A DNA stretch of 64,000 bases from Solilutibacter pythonis (GTDB lineage Bacteria > Pseudomonadota > Gammaproteobacteria > Xanthomonadales > Xanthomonadaceae): NCBI RefSeq assembly GCF_003697345.1, contig NZ_RFLY01000012.1, forward strand, positions 1-64,000. The letters run 5' to 3'. Under the pieces are notes generated by a model. The model saw only the letters and a program-made list of their open reading frames with translations. It was not told where the DNA came from and did no database searches. A program made the position numbers and the translations under genes. Shown here piece after piece: positions 34,852 to 45,472 of this stretch (position 1 is its first letter; each line of letters starts with the position of its first letter).

Positions 34852-37800
34852 TCAGCTCGCCCGCACCCGCGCGTCTCGCGGTGGATTCGCCCATTTCCCG
34901 AGCAGTTCGGCCTCGCGGGTCCTGGCTCGTTCGACGTGCGCTTCCTTGACGTGGCCGAAGCCGCGGATGTGCTCGGGGATCGAGGCGATTTCCACGGCGA
35001 GGGCGAGGTTGTCGCCATCGAGTTGGTCGAGCAGGCCGCCGATCGTCGCTTCGTAATCGGCGATCAACCGGCGTTCCATCCGCCGTTCGGCGGTGCGGCC
35101 GAAGAGGTCGAACGCGCCGCCGCGCAGGCCCTTCATCTTCGCCAGCAGGCCGAAGGCGCGCAGCATCCATGGGCCGTATTCCCGCTTCGACAGTTGGCCC
35201 TTGGCGTTGCGCCGGGCGAACAGTGGCGGGGCGAGGTGGAAGCGCAAGCGGTAATCGCCTTCGAACTGCTGCGCCAGGCGGCGCTTGAACGCCGGCGAGG
35301 CGTAAAGCCGCGCCACTTCGTATTCGTCCTTGTAGGCCATCAGTTTGAAGAAATAACGGGCGACCGCCTCCGACAGGTCGGTGGAGCCGGGCGCGCGTCG
35401 TTCTTCCGCCTGACGCACCTTGTCGACGAAGTCGCGGTAGCGGCGTGCGTAGCCGGCATTTTGGTAGTCGGTGAGAAAGGCGACGCGGCGCTCGATGATC
35501 TCTTCCAGCGAGCGCGACAGGCGAAGGTCGTCCAGCGGCGGGAAGGCGACGTTCCCGTCGCCATGCGCGGGGAGGTGGCGCAGCTCGTCCCCGTCGCGCG
35601 GCGAGGGTCGCGGCGACAGGCCGGATTCGTGGCCCTCGTTGGCGGTCGGGGCCAGGAGCGGCAACGCGTGCGGTTTCTTCTCGGCGGTGGTGGTGGCGTT
35701 GCTGACGACGCCGGCGGCCGCGATCACCGCCGGGAGGTCGATGGCGGCCAGGCGGCCCCAGGCGAAGGCGGTCTTGTTCATCGCCACGGCGGCGCCGTTC
35801 AGCTCGATGGCCCGCATCAGCGACTCGAACGCCAACGGCACCAGCCCGCGCTGCCAGGCGTAGCCGAGCATGAAGAGGTTGGCGGTGATGGCATCGTCCA
35901 GCAGCGCCGTGGCCAGCCCGGTGGCATCGACCGTCAGCGGCTCGCCGCCCTCAAGCGCGGTGCCTACCGCGGCCACGATGTCGGCGGCGGGGAACTGCAT
36001 GTCGGGGCGGGTGGTGAAGGTGCCGGGCATGGCCTCGTAGCGGTTCAGCACCACGGCGGTGCGGCCGGCGCGCACCTTGGAGAGCGCCCAGTAGTCGTTC
36101 ACCACCCCCATGTCGCAGCCCGGCACCAGATCGGCCTCGCCGGCGGCGAGGCGTACGGCATGGATGTCGGCCGGGGTTGCCGCGATGCGGATGTGCGTGG
36201 TGACGGTGCCGCCCTTCTGCGCCAGGCCGGTCTGGTCGCGCCCTTGCCTTCCAGGTGCCCGGCCATGCCGAGCGGCGCGCCGATGGTCACCACGCAGGTG
36301 CCGCCGACGCCGGTGATGAGGATGTTCCAGGGGCGCGCCAGGTCGCTTGCGACGACCGGGTCGGGCAGGTGCGCCAGCCGCGCGCCGGCATCGGCCTTGC
36401 CGCCTTTTCTCGGCTGGCCGCCGTGCACGGTGACGAAGCTGGGGCAGAAGCCCTCGACGTAGGAGAAGTCCTTGTTGCAGTTGAACTGGTCGATCTCGCG
36501 CTTGCGGCCGAATTCGGTGTCCTTGGGCAGCACCGAGACACAGAACGATTGCTTGCCGCAATCGCCGCGGCCTTCGCAGACCAGGGTGTTGATCATCACC
36601 CGCTTGGGCGGGTCGGCCAGCTTGCCGCGCTTGCGGCGGCGGCGCTTCTCGGTGGCGCAGGTCTGTTCGTAGATCAGCACGCTGACGCCCTCGACCTTGC
36701 GTAGTTTCTCCTGCACTTCGTCCAGGTCCCGGCGGTCGTGGAATTCCACTTTCCTTGGGAACAGGTGACGCTGGCGCGTCCACCGGGTGATGTCGTCGGA
36801 GAGCAACACGATGGTGTTGACGCCTTCGCTCAGCACCTGGTGCGCGATCTGCGGCACGCCGTCCACCGGCTGGCCGTCGGTCATCGCCACCGCGTCGTTG
36901 TAGAGGATTTTGTAGGAGATGTTGACGCCGGCGGCGACCGACTGGCGGATCGCCAGCGAGCCGCTGTGGAAATAGGTGCCGTCGCCCAGGTTCTGGAATA
37001 CGTGCGGCGTCTCGGTGAACGCCGCCTGCCCGGCCCAGGTCACGCCCTCGCCGCCCATGTGGGTGAAGGTGTCGGTGTCGCGGTCCATCCACGTCACCAT
37101 GTAATGGCAGCCGATACCGGCCATCGCGCGGCTGCCTTCCGGGACCCGGATCGAGGTGTTGTGCGGGCAGCCCGAGTAGTAATGCGGCACGCGCGGGAAG
37201 TCGGCGCGCGGCAGCGCCAGTTCGCCTTCCTTCGAATCCATCCACGCCAGTACCTGGCGGATGCGCTCGGAGTCGTGGAAGCGCTGGAGACGCCGGGCGA
37301 TCACCCCGGCGATGCGCGCCGGCGTGAGTTCGCCGGTGGAGGGCAGGATCCATTCGCCCGACTCGTCGTATTTGCCGACGATGCCGGGCTGCTCGCCTTC
37401 GAAGTTGTAGAACAGTTCCTTCATCTGGCTTTCGATGAAGCTGTGTTTTTCCTCCACCACCAGGATGTCCTGCAAGCCGCGCGCGAAGGCGCGGATGCCG
37501 GTGGGCTCCAGCGGCCAGGTCATGCCGATCTTGTAGAGGCGGATGCCGAGATCGGCGCAGGCGCGCGCATCCAGGCCCAGGTATTCCAGTGCCTGTAACA
37601 CGTCCAGATAGCTCTTGCCGGTGGTGGTGATGCCGAGCCGGGCGCCGGGCGAGTCGATCACCATGCGGTCGATGCGGTTGACCCGCGCGAACGCCTGGGC
37701 CGCCTTCACCGCATAACGGTGCAGGCGTATCTCTTGCTCCAGCGGCGGGTCCGGCCAACGGATGTTGAGGCCGCCCTCGGGCATCTCGAACGCGTCGTCG

Positions 37801-38531
37801 CCGGGCAGGACGATGCTCCGCGCGAACGGGTTCACGTCCACCGAAGCCGAGGATTCCACCGTCTCGGCGATGGTCTTGAAGCCGATCCAGCGCCCGGTGA
37901 AGCGGCTCATGGCGAAGCCCAGCAGCCCCATCTCCAGGATGTCCCGCACGCCGGCCGGGTTCAGCACCGGCATCATCGCGCTGACGAATTCGTGCTCGGA
38001 GCCGTGCGGCAGGGTGGCGCTGCGGCAGGCATGGTCGTCGGCGGCCAGCGCCAGCACGCCGCCGTGCTTCGAGGCGCCGGCGGCGTTGGCGTGCTTGAAC
38101 ACGTCGCCGCAGCGGTCCACTCCCGGCCCTTTGCCGTACCACATGCCGAACACGCCATCGACCTTGGCGCCGGGGAACAGCGGGGTCTGCTGCGTGCCCC
38201 AGGCCATAGTCGCGCCCAGATCCTCGTTGAGGCCCGGCTTGAAGGTGACGTGGTGCTTTTCGAGGTACTGCCTGGCCCGCCACAGCTCCAGGTCGAATCC
38301 GCCCAGCGGCGAGCCGCGGTAGCCAGAGACGAAACCGGCCGTGTCCAGCCCGGCGGCGACATCGCGCAGCCGCTGCATCATCGGCAGCCGTACCAGCGCC
38401 TGCGCGCCGGAAAGGTAGACGCGCCCCTCGGTGCGGGCGTACTTGTCGTCGAGGGTGTAATCCGGGTCCTGGAGGGCGCGGAGAGGCCGCCCGGTGGTTT
38501 CGGTGGGAGCGTTTTCGGCGGGGCTGGTCAT
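34852..38531 (-). pseudogene. Indolepyruvate ferredoxin oxidoreductase, frameshifted
   Basis: The family is one long chain of about 1,200 residues fusing the alpha (TPP-binding) and beta/gamma parts and decarboxylating aryl-pyruvates with ferredoxin as acceptor. The first about 770 residues (ATG 38531) are intact: GYRGSPLGGFD, the TPP region GIGCHYMVTWMDRDTDTFTHMGGEG, Cys-rich CEGRGDCGKQSFC and the gamma-domain start GVGGTCVVTIGAPLGMAGHLEGKG. There the frame ends; the remainder (TGLAQKGGTVTTHIRIAATP to the end at 34852) continues in another frame. The shift is at about 36230-36240 and is explained by loss of about 10 bases between GACC repeats. No compensating shift is seen, so the enzyme is probably inactive. 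Confidence 0.85.
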
Positions 38532-38847
38532 TGGCTGCGTCGAATTGGCAAACCCGCGAATTCTGAGTCGGAACCATGGTGGATGAGCCCGCCCGCCGCG
38601 GCGCGGACAAGCGTTCTCGGCCCCCCCCCCCGAAACCATACGGATGGCCGGTGAACAGCAAAAATGGCATAAAAATATATGACGATCGTCACATTTTGAT
38701 CTATGATTCCGTCACGGAATGGCGATGGGGGTTCGTCCATTCCCGCTCATGTGGACTTAACGGAAGTGATGCCCGGCGAAGTCAGTCGGCGTCCGCCTGT
38801 GTCCTTGCCGCTTCTTCACCTACTTAAATTTTGGAGAGACAAGTCAA
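38532..38847. promoter_or_regulatory. Fimbrial promoter region with poly-C tract and palindromes
   Basis: This 316-bp spacer lies between divergent genes. Eleven consecutive C bases fill 38621-38631. AT-rich DNA follows with the perfect palindrome TGACGATCGTCA (38680-38691) and the 15-bp ATTCCGTCACGGAAT (38706-38720). TGACGA (38680-38685) and TATGAT (38702-38707) are 16 bp apart and could be -35 and -10 elements, so one palindrome would cover the -35 and the other the start site. This leaves a leader of about 135 bases before the pilin gene. Confidence 0.5.
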
Positions 38848-39387
38848 ATGCGCCAAAAGAACCTGCTCGCGGCCCTGTTGCTGGCCACCGTCCCGGTCGC
38901 CGCTTCCGCCGCCGATGGCACCATCACCTTCACCGGCAAGATCACCGACAAGACCTGCACCATCTCCACGGCCAGCAAGAACCTGGCCGTCGCCCTGCCC
39001 ACCGTATCCAAAACCACTTTGAACGCGGCCGGCAAAACGGCTGGTCGTACCCCATTTTCGCTCAAGCTGACTGGCTGCACGGCCAGCAGCAGTGTCGCCG
39101 CCTATTTCGAGCCAGGCGATGGCGTTGATATCACCACTGGCCGTCTGAAGAACCAAGCCACCAGCAGTGCCGCCAGCAATGTGCAGATTCAGTTGCTGGG
39201 GGCGAATAGCATGCCCTTGCTGGTGAAGGCGGCTGGCGCCGATGGAGTGCAGGGGAATTCGCAGTGGGTTGTCGTGGATTCCAGTAACAACGCCACCCTG
39301 GATTACTACGCCGAGTACTACGCCACGAACTCGACCACCGCTGGCGAGGTCAAGGGCAGCGTGGCGTACACGATCACCTATAAGTAA
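38848..39387 (+). CDS. Major fimbrial subunit (chaperone-usher pilin)
   Basis: The 179-residue pilin has a signal peptide (cleavage after ASA), an N-terminal donor strand (DGTITFTGKITDKTC), the conserved disulfide (Cys in DKTC and LTGC) and the C-terminal beta-zipper YTITYK with the penultimate-type Tyr. GGAGA lies 9 bp before the ATG. It should polymerise into the fimbrial shaft by donor-strand exchange. First gene of a four-gene operon; the spacer to the chaperone holds a hairpin that may leave pilin mRNA in excess. Confidence 0.9.
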   Translation: MRQKNLLAALLLATVPVAASAADGTITFTGKITDKTCTISTASKNLAVALPTVSKTTLNAAGKTAGRTPFSLKLTGCTASSSVAAYFEPGDGVDITTGRLKNQATSSAASNVQIQLLGANSMPLLVKAAGADGVQGNSQWVVVDSSNNATLDYYAEYYATNSTTAGEVKGSVAYTITYK

Positions 39388-39407
39388 GTGATCGCGGCGG
39401 GGCTTCG

Positions 39408-39440
39408 CCACTGGTCGATGCGGCTCACATCGGCCAGTGG
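39408..39440 (+). terminator. Intra-operon hairpin after the pilin gene
   Basis: A 12-base-pair stem with one internal mismatch (arms 39408-39420 and 39428-39440) and a 7-base loop, 21 bp beyond the pilin stop and 31 bp before the chaperone gene. In fimbrial operons such hairpins typically cause partial termination or protect the upstream message. Confidence 0.5.
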
Positions 39441-39471
39441 TCTTCGATACCTTCCAGAGGCGTAGTTTCCG

Positions 39472-40200
39472 ATGAAAGTCTTTTCCCTCCGGGCGCTGCT
39501 GCTGGCGGCGTCCATGCCGTTGCTTTGCCCCGATGCGCTGGCTGGCGTGGTGGTTCACGGCACGCGGGTGGTTTATCCCGCCCAGGCGCGCGAGATCACC
39601 GTGCAGGTGACGAATACCGGCGACGCGCCCTCGCTGATCCAGGCTTGGGTCGATAGTGGCGATCCCAGGCAGACCCCGGATGGCAGCGACGCCCCATTCG
39701 TGTTGACCCCGCCGATCAGCCGTGTCGAACCGGGCCGGGGCCAGGCGCTGCGGCTGATCTTTTCCGGCGCGGCATTGCCGGCAGACCGCGAATCGCTGTT
39801 CTGGCTCAACGTGCTGGACGTGCCTCCGTCGCCGGAAAAAAGCGCCGGGGGCGAGCAAAATTATCTCCAGATCGCGATCCGCTCGCGTTTGAAACTTTTC
39901 TATCGGCCGGCGGGGCTCGCCGGTGAGGCCAACGAAGCCCCGGCCGCGTTGCGCTGGCGTCGCGACGGCGGCCGCCTGCGGGTGGAAAACCCCACGCCTT
40001 ATCACGTCACCCTGGCGGAAGTGCGCGCGTTGGCCGCCGATGGCGGCGAACGCGTGGTGGAAGCGCAGGGGACGATGGTCGCGCCGTGGCGGCACCTGGA
40101 ATTCGCCGCGCCGGCCGGTACCGACCGGGTGCGCTTTCTGACCATCAACGATTACGGCGGCCGGGTCGAGCGAACCATCCGTCTGGACGATGGCGGCTGA
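39472..40200 (+). CDS. Periplasmic fimbrial chaperone
   Basis: The 242-residue PapD-like chaperone has a signal peptide, then the two Ig-like domains: VVHGTRVVYPAQAREITVQV with the conserved Arg, SLIQAWVDSG, PFVLTPPISRVEPGRGQALRLIF and the Leu/Asn-rich G1 strand ESLFWLNVLDVPP. It donates its G1 strand to subunits and delivers them to the usher. The C-terminal domain (LKLFYRPAGL) is complete. Second gene of the fimbrial operon. Confidence 0.92.
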   Translation: MKVFSLRALLLAASMPLLCPDALAGVVVHGTRVVYPAQAREITVQVTNTGDAPSLIQAWVDSGDPRQTPDGSDAPFVLTPPISRVEPGRGQALRLIFSGAALPADRESLFWLNVLDVPPSPEKSAGGEQNYLQIAIRSRLKLFYRPAGLAGEANEAPAALRWRRDGGRLRVENPTPYHVTLAEVRALAADGGERVVEAQGTMVAPWRHLEFAAPAGTDRVRFLTINDYGGRVERTIRLDDGG

Positions 40201-40263
40201 TCGCGGCGGGCGATCCCGCCCGCCATCGCCGCCGTGCGACTTTGATATTGCGAAGGGGGCATC

Positions 40264-42849
40264 TTGATTGCCAACAAACCGACATTGCCGGCGTGGTGCG
40301 CCCTGTCCCTGTTGATGGCGGGCGCGTCCGGTCCGGGGTGGGCGGCGGCTCCGGCCGCGTCGGCCAACCTCGGCGAACAGGCCCTACTGGCGCGAAACAG
40401 CGCCGTTGACGCGCGCGAATCGGTGCGCTTCGATGCCGGCTTCCTCTCCGGCCAGGCCCGGCGGATGGACCTGTCGGCATTCAGCGACGGCAATCCGCTG
40501 GCGGCCGGCACTTATCGCGTCGACATATATGTCAACGGCGCCTGGCGGGGGCGCCGCGACCTGGAGTTCGGGGCCGATGCGCAGGGCCGCGTCGATGCCT
40601 GCCTGAGCCTGCCGCTGCTGGAGGAACTGGGTGTGGACAGCGCCGCGGTGCTGGCCGGGCAGGCCACGGCGCCGGCCCGACCCGAGGATGCCTGCACGCC
40701 GGCGCAGGCGCGCATGGCCGATGCCTACGGCATCTACGACAGCGGAAATCTGCGCTACGACCTGAGCATTCCGCAGGCTTTCCTGCGCCGCGAGGCGCGG
40801 GGTTACGTCAATCCCGCCTTGTGGGACCGCGGCATCGATGCCGGCTTCGTCGGCTACAGCTTCAACATGGTGGACAGCGACAACCGTCTTGCAAGCGGTG
40901 GTCACGCTCGCAGCGCCTATCTGGGCCTGAACACGGGATTGAACCTGGGCGGCTGGCAGTTCCGTCACAACGCCAACCTGACCTGGCGCGAAGGTGACGG
41001 TCGCCGTTGGCAGCGCATCGCCACCTATGCCCAGCGTCCCCTGCCCCGGATACGCGGCATGCTGACGGTGGGCGAATCCTTCACCAGTGGCGAGCTGTTC
41101 GATTCCATCGGGTATCGCGGCATTGCTCTGGCCAGCGACGAGCGTATGTTGCCGGACTCGCTGCGGGGCTACGCGCCGGTGGTGCGCGGCATCGCCGAGA
41201 CCAACGCCCGGGTCGAAATTCACCAGAACCGGCAACTGATCTATTCGGCCACCGTCGCGCCGGGTGGTTTCGTCATCGATGACCTGTATCCGACCGGCTA
41301 CGGCGGCGACCTGGAGGTGAGCGTGATCGAGGCCGACGGGCGGCGTCGGGAATTCAAGGTGCCCTTCGGCTCGGTGCCGCAGATGCTGCGCCAGGGCGTG
41401 TCGCGCTACGCGTTGACCGCCGGCCAGGTGCGTGGCGATTTTCCGCGCGAGGACCCGTGGCTGGTGCAGGGCACCTACCAGCGCGGGGTGAATAACCGCC
41501 TCACCCTGTATGGCGGCGGCACGCTGAGCGAGGGCCATGCCGCGCTGCTGTATGGCGCTGGATTGTCCCTGCCGGTGGGCGCCTTCGCCGCCGATCTCAC
41601 CCATGCCGATACCCGGCTGGGCCAGGCCGGCAGGCGGCGGGGCGCCAGTCTGCGCCTGAGCTACGCCAAGCTGATCAACGGCAGCGGCACTCACCTGACA
41701 TTGGCCGCCTACCGTTACTCCACCCGTGGCTTCCATGGCTTGCAAGACGCCTTGCGGGCGCGCGACGCCGAGGCGCGCGGCCTGAATCCCGATCTTTTGG
41801 GCCGCCAGCGCAGCCAGTTCCAACTGACCATGAGCCAGCCGCTGGGCGCGCGCCGGGGCGTGTTCTACCTGACCGGCTCGGTGCGCGATTTCTACGACCG
41901 CCTCGGCACCAGCAAGCAATACCAGTTTGGTTACAACAACACCTGGCGCTCGCTCAATTACGGCTTTTCGGCCGTCCGTAGCGAGGAGGGGCTGTCCGGC
42001 CGCGCCGACACGCGTTATCTGCTCAGCCTGAGCGTTCCGTTGAGCCGTGGCGCGCGCGCGCTTTCGCTCAATGCCGACGTGGGCCTGCGTGGGCGTCAAG
42101 GCTACAGGGACAGTCGCGTGAGCATCACCGGCGCGGCGGGCGTGGACAACAACCTCACCTACGGCCTGGCCCTGTCCAATAGCCGCGAGGCCGGCACCAG
42201 CGCCATCGCCAATGCCGAATACCGCAGCCGGTATACCGCGCTCAATGCGTCCTATGGTCATTTCAGGGATTTCCGTCAGGCCACCATCGGCGCCAATGGC
42301 AGCCTACTGCTGCACGCCGGCGGCGTGACCCTGGCCCCGCAACGGGGCGACACCATGGCGCTGGTCGAAGCGCCGGGCGCCCGCGGCGCGCTCGTTTCCA
42401 ACATGCCGGGATTGCGCATCGATGGCCGCGGCTACGCGGTGGTGCCGTATGTGTCGCCCTACCGGCTCAATACCGTCACCCTGGACCCGGCGGGCATGTC
42501 GCACGAGGTCGAATTGGAGAGCAGTAGCCAATCGGTGGCGCCGTTCGCCGGGGCGGTCAGTCATCTGCGCTTCAATACCCGCAAGGGCCGGGCGCTGCTG
42601 ATCCGGATGCGCAACCCGGATGGGCGCGCGCCGCCGTTCGGCGCCCAGGTCAGGGACGCGCGGGGCCAGCCGCTGGGCATGGTTGGCCAGGGCGGCCGCC
42701 TGTACGTGCGCAGCGAGCGGGATCGTGGCCGTTTGCAGGTGGAATGGGGCGGTGACGCCAGCCAGCGCTGCACGGTCGATTACCAGATACCGGCCGGCGC
42801 CGATGCCGCGTCGACCGGTCTCATCCATGTGGAGGCAGCATGCCGATGA
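40264..42849 (+). CDS. Outer-membrane fimbrial usher
   Basis: The 861-residue usher has a signal peptide, an N-terminal chaperone-binding domain (VRFDAGFLSGQARRMDLSAF), a 24-strand barrel with the family motif LRGYAPVVRGIAETNARVEI, a plug and a C-terminal domain with a Cys pair region (RCTVDYQIP ... EAACR). It starts with TTG 40264 after AAGGGGG. It secretes and assembles the pilin and adhesin. Its end overlaps the adhesin start by 10 bp, so the two are coupled. Confidence 0.93.
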   Translation: MIANKPTLPAWCALSLLMAGASGPGWAAAPAASANLGEQALLARNSAVDARESVRFDAGFLSGQARRMDLSAFSDGNPLAAGTYRVDIYVNGAWRGRRDLEFGADAQGRVDACLSLPLLEELGVDSAAVLAGQATAPARPEDACTPAQARMADAYGIYDSGNLRYDLSIPQAFLRREARGYVNPALWDRGIDAGFVGYSFNMVDSDNRLASGGHARSAYLGLNTGLNLGGWQFRHNANLTWREGDGRRWQRIATYAQRPLPRIRGMLTVGESFTSGELFDSIGYRGIALASDERMLPDSLRGYAPVVRGIAETNARVEIHQNRQLIYSATVAPGGFVIDDLYPTGYGGDLEVSVIEADGRRREFKVPFGSVPQMLRQGVSRYALTAGQVRGDFPREDPWLVQGTYQRGVNNRLTLYGGGTLSEGHAALLYGAGLSLPVGAFAADLTHADTRLGQAGRRRGASLRLSYAKLINGSGTHLTLAAYRYSTRGFHGLQDALRARDAEARGLNPDLLGRQRSQFQLTMSQPLGARRGVFYLTGSVRDFYDRLGTSKQYQFGYNNTWRSLNYGFSAVRSEEGLSGRADTRYLLSLSVPLSRGARALSLNADVGLRGRQGYRDSRVSITGAAGVDNNLTYGLALSNSREAGTSAIANAEYRSRYTALNASYGHFRDFRQATIGANGSLLLHAGGVTLAPQRGDTMALVEAPGARGALVSNMPGLRIDGRGYAVVPYVSPYRLNTVTLDPAGMSHEVELESSSQSVAPFAGAVSHLRFNTRKGRALLIRMRNPDGRAPPFGAQVRDARGQPLGMVGQGGRLYVRSERDRGRLQVEWGGDASQRCTVDYQIPAGADAASTGLIHVEAACR

Positions 42850-43871
42850 ATCGTATCCGCGCCCGCGGCGCGCTGGCCGGCGCCGTGGCGCTGGTCGGGC
42901 TGGCGCTGGCGCAGCAGGCCAGCGCCGCTTGCCGGGTGAACGCCTATGCCTTCCGCCCGCAGGAGGTGCGAATGGACATGGGGCGGGTGGTGATTCTGCC
43001 CGACACCCCGCTCGGCGCCGTGATCAAGGAACTGGTGGTGCCGATCAATGAGCGCAGCAACATCGCTTCCTGTAACAGAGGTGGCAGTGCCAGGGGGGCC
43101 TACGTCAATGCCGCCCAGCAGCGTTCGGTACCCGGCTTCAGCAATGTTCATTACACGGACGTGGCGGGGGTCGGCATCCGCGTATACCGCGATTCCGGCA
43201 GCGTCAAGGCGTACTATCCGCATACGCTCAACTTCTTCGGCAGCTCCAGCCTGCGCTTGGCCGGCGGCAATTTCAGGGTGGAACTGGTCAAGATCGCCGC
43301 GCGGACCGGCTCCGGGCCGATCGCTCCAAGCGGCCGTTTCACCACCTACTACTTCGATGGCGATGGGCCGGCCCGGCCCGTGCTGGTTTCGTTCTTCAGC
43401 GGCACCGGCACCACGGTGGTCAGCCCCACCTGCACGGTGCGGGCCGGCAGCCGCAACATCGTGGTCGATTTCGGCAGCGTGTCCAATACCGTTTTCACGG
43501 GGCCAGGCACGCGCGCGGCCAACCGCGATTTCGATATTCAACTCGATTGCCAGGGCAGCAATTTGGCCGGATATCAAAGCGGCATCGGCATCCGCCTGGA
43601 TGGCGCGCAGGACGGCTCCGGCATGCCCGGGGTACTTGGTCTGAGTCCCGGCGCCAACAACGCCACCCGCATCGGCATCGAGCTGGTGCGGCGCGTCGGG
43701 GCCGTCGAGCAGCCGGTGAGATTCGGCGAGACGCTCGCCATCGGCACCACCCGTCCCGGCACCAGTCTCCTGGCCCTGCCGTTGCGCGCCCGCTACGTGC
43801 AGACCCGGGCCGGCGCGGTCGGCGCCGGTCTTGCGAACGCGACGGCGACATTCACCATCACCTACGACTGA
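42840..43871 (+). CDS. Two-domain fimbrial tip adhesin
   Basis: The 343-residue protein has a signal peptide ending near ASAA, an N-terminal lectin-like part (about 30-190, [17 protein letters not shown] ... SNIASC) and a C-terminal pilin domain ([19 protein letters not shown] ... [10 protein letters not shown]) for joining the shaft. This is the FimH-like two-domain plan. Its ligand cannot be inferred. Two start codons (42840 and 42846) both lie inside the usher end; either works. Confidence 0.85.
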   Translation: MPMNRIRARGALAGAVALVGLALAQQASAACRVNAYAFRPQEVRMDMGRVVILPDTPLGAVIKELVVPINERSNIASCNRGGSARGAYVNAAQQRSVPGFSNVHYTDVAGVGIRVYRDSGSVKAYYPHTLNFFGSSSLRLAGGNFRVELVKIAARTGSGPIAPSGRFTTYYFDGDGPARPVLVSFFSGTGTTVVSPTCTVRAGSRNIVVDFGSVSNTVFTGPGTRAANRDFDIQLDCQGSNLAGYQSGIGIRLDGAQDGSGMPGVLGLSPGANNATRIGIELVRRVGAVEQPVRFGETLAIGTTRPGTSLLALPLRARYVQTRAGAVGAGLANATATFTITYD

Positions 43872-43894
43872 CGCCCGGAGCCTGGGGATATGGC

Positions 43895-45379
43895 TCAATC
43901 CGCCGGCACGGTGCGTTCCGCCGCCCAGGTGCGCAGTGCGTCGATCTGTTCGCGCATCAGCACCGACAGCGGACGGGTGGCGCGCAGTTCGTGCCGCAGG
44001 CCGAAATCGCCGAGCGGCGTGTCGGTGGCGTGGGCGGCATACAGCGCCGAGACGATCGCCTGTTCGATTTCGGCGCCGGAAAACCCCGTGGCGGCCCGCG
44101 CCAGCGCCGCCAGGTCGAAGCCGGCGGGGTCGAGTCCGCGCCGCGCGAGGTGCAGGTGGAACAGCGCCTCGCGTGTTTCGGCATCGGGCAGATCGACGAA
44201 GAAGATTTCGTCGAAGCGGCCCTTGCGCAGCAATTCGGCGGGCAAGGCGTCGATCTGGTTGGCGGTGGCGACCAGGAATACCCGCGACTTGCGTTCGGCC
44301 ATCCAGGTCAGCAGGTAGCCCAGCACGCGCCGGGAGACGCCGCCATCGCCCTCGCCGCTGTCGGCCAAGCCCTTTTCGATTTCGTCGATCCACAGCACGC
44401 AGGGTGCGAGTTGTTCGGTCGAAGCCAGCGCGCTGCGCAGGTTCTTCTCGGTTTCCCCGTGGTACTTGTCGTACAGGGTGCCGAAATCCAGCCGCACCAG
44501 CGGCACGCCGAAGCCGCCGGCGATGGCCTTGGCCAGCATCGATTTGCCGCAGCCCTGCACGCCGAGCAGAAGTACGCCCTTGGGCGGGTCGAGGCCAGGC
44601 GGCGCTTGGCCTTCGGTGAAGATGCGCCGGCGCTGCGCCACCCAGCGTTTCAACCGGCGCGCGCCGGCCACCTCGGAGAAGCGCACGGTGTCGTATTCGT
44701 AGTGCAGGTGGCCGCTCTTGTTGAGCAGCTCGAATTTCAGCCGCGCCAGTTGCGGCAGGTCGTCCATGCCGAGGGCGCCATCGCGGAAGATGAGTTGGCG
44801 GGCGATGCGGTGGGCATCGGTTTCCGACAGCCCGGACAGGTTGCGCACGATCTGCCGCACGGCTTCCTCGTTGGCCTCGACCCGGCGGCCGCCGTGTTCG
44901 CGCGTGTAGTGCGTCGCTTCCTCCCGGACGATCTTCAGCAAGGCGTTGACATCGGGCAGGCGCGGCGTGAAATGGGTGGCCAGCGCTTCCAATTCGGCCG
45001 GCAGCGCCACCTTCGCGCCGATCATCACGATCACGTGCGGTTCGCATTCGCGCCGCTGCACGATGTCGCGCAACAGGCGTTGGGTGGCGGCGTATTGCAG
45101 GTACGGGTGGAAGTCGAGCAGCAGGTAGACGCCGCGCTGGTCGGCGTTGCGGATGGCGGCGAGCGTGGTGGAGGCATCGGGCGCGACCGCGCTCGGGTCC
45201 TCGCGGTCGATGTCGATCCGGCGCAGTCCCTCGGTGATCGACCAGCGCCACAGCGCGCGCCAGACGTGCAGCAGCGATTGCCTGAACAGCGCAACCGCCC
45301 GCGCCTCGTCCGGCGTCTCGATGACGATCAGGGGGGTGTTGGCGCGGATCAGCGCGACCAAGTCCTGCAACTCGCTCAT
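43895..45379 (-). CDS. AAA+ ATPase, ClpX/FtsH-like core
   Basis: The 494-residue protein starts at the ATG at 45379. The N-terminal 230 residues are alpha-helical and specific ([20 protein letters not shown]). The C-terminal AAA+ domain has Walker [15 protein letters not shown], Walker [14 protein letters not shown], an Asn sensor [11 protein letters not shown] and the arginine-finger region [11 protein letters not shown]. The order resembles stand-alone FtsH/spastin-type remodellers without a protease domain. It starts 93 bp from the divergent ParA-like gene. The 23-bp gap to the adhesin gene end marks convergent transcription. Confidence 0.82.
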   Translation of the reverse strand: MSELQDLVALIRANTPLIVIETPDEARAVALFRQSLLHVWRALWRWSITEGLRRIDIDREDPSAVAPDASTTLAAIRNADQRGVYLLLDFHPYLQYAATQRLLRDIVQRRECEPHVIVMIGAKVALPAELEALATHFTPRLPDVNALLKIVREEATHYTREHGGRRVEANEEAVRQIVRNLSGLSETDAHRIARQLIFRDGALGMDDLPQLARLKFELLNKSGHLHYEYDTVRFSEVAGARRLKRWVAQRRRIFTEGQAPPGLDPPKGVLLLGVQGCGKSMLAKAIAGGFGVPLVRLDFGTLYDKYHGETEKNLRSALASTEQLAPCVLWIDEIEKGLADSGEGDGGVSRRVLGYLLTWMAERKSRVFLVATANQIDALPAELLRKGRFDEIFFVDLPDAETREALFHLHLARRGLDPAGFDLAALARAATGFSGAEIEQAIVSALYAAHATDTPLGDFGLRHELRATRPLSVLMREQIDALRTWAAERTVPAD

Positions 45380-45472
45380 GACTCTGCCCGTGTGAATGCG
45401 GACGATGGTAAACCTTCGCGGGCGTCGCATCGGGGCGATGCTAGGCTTGGCGCTCCCATCCGGAGGACGGCA

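Noticed and set aside
36099-38639. Two separate oxidoreductase genes instead of one broken gene
   Set aside because: The second frame has no start codon or ribosome-binding site at the junction, and the protein pieces join in the middle of one conserved domain.
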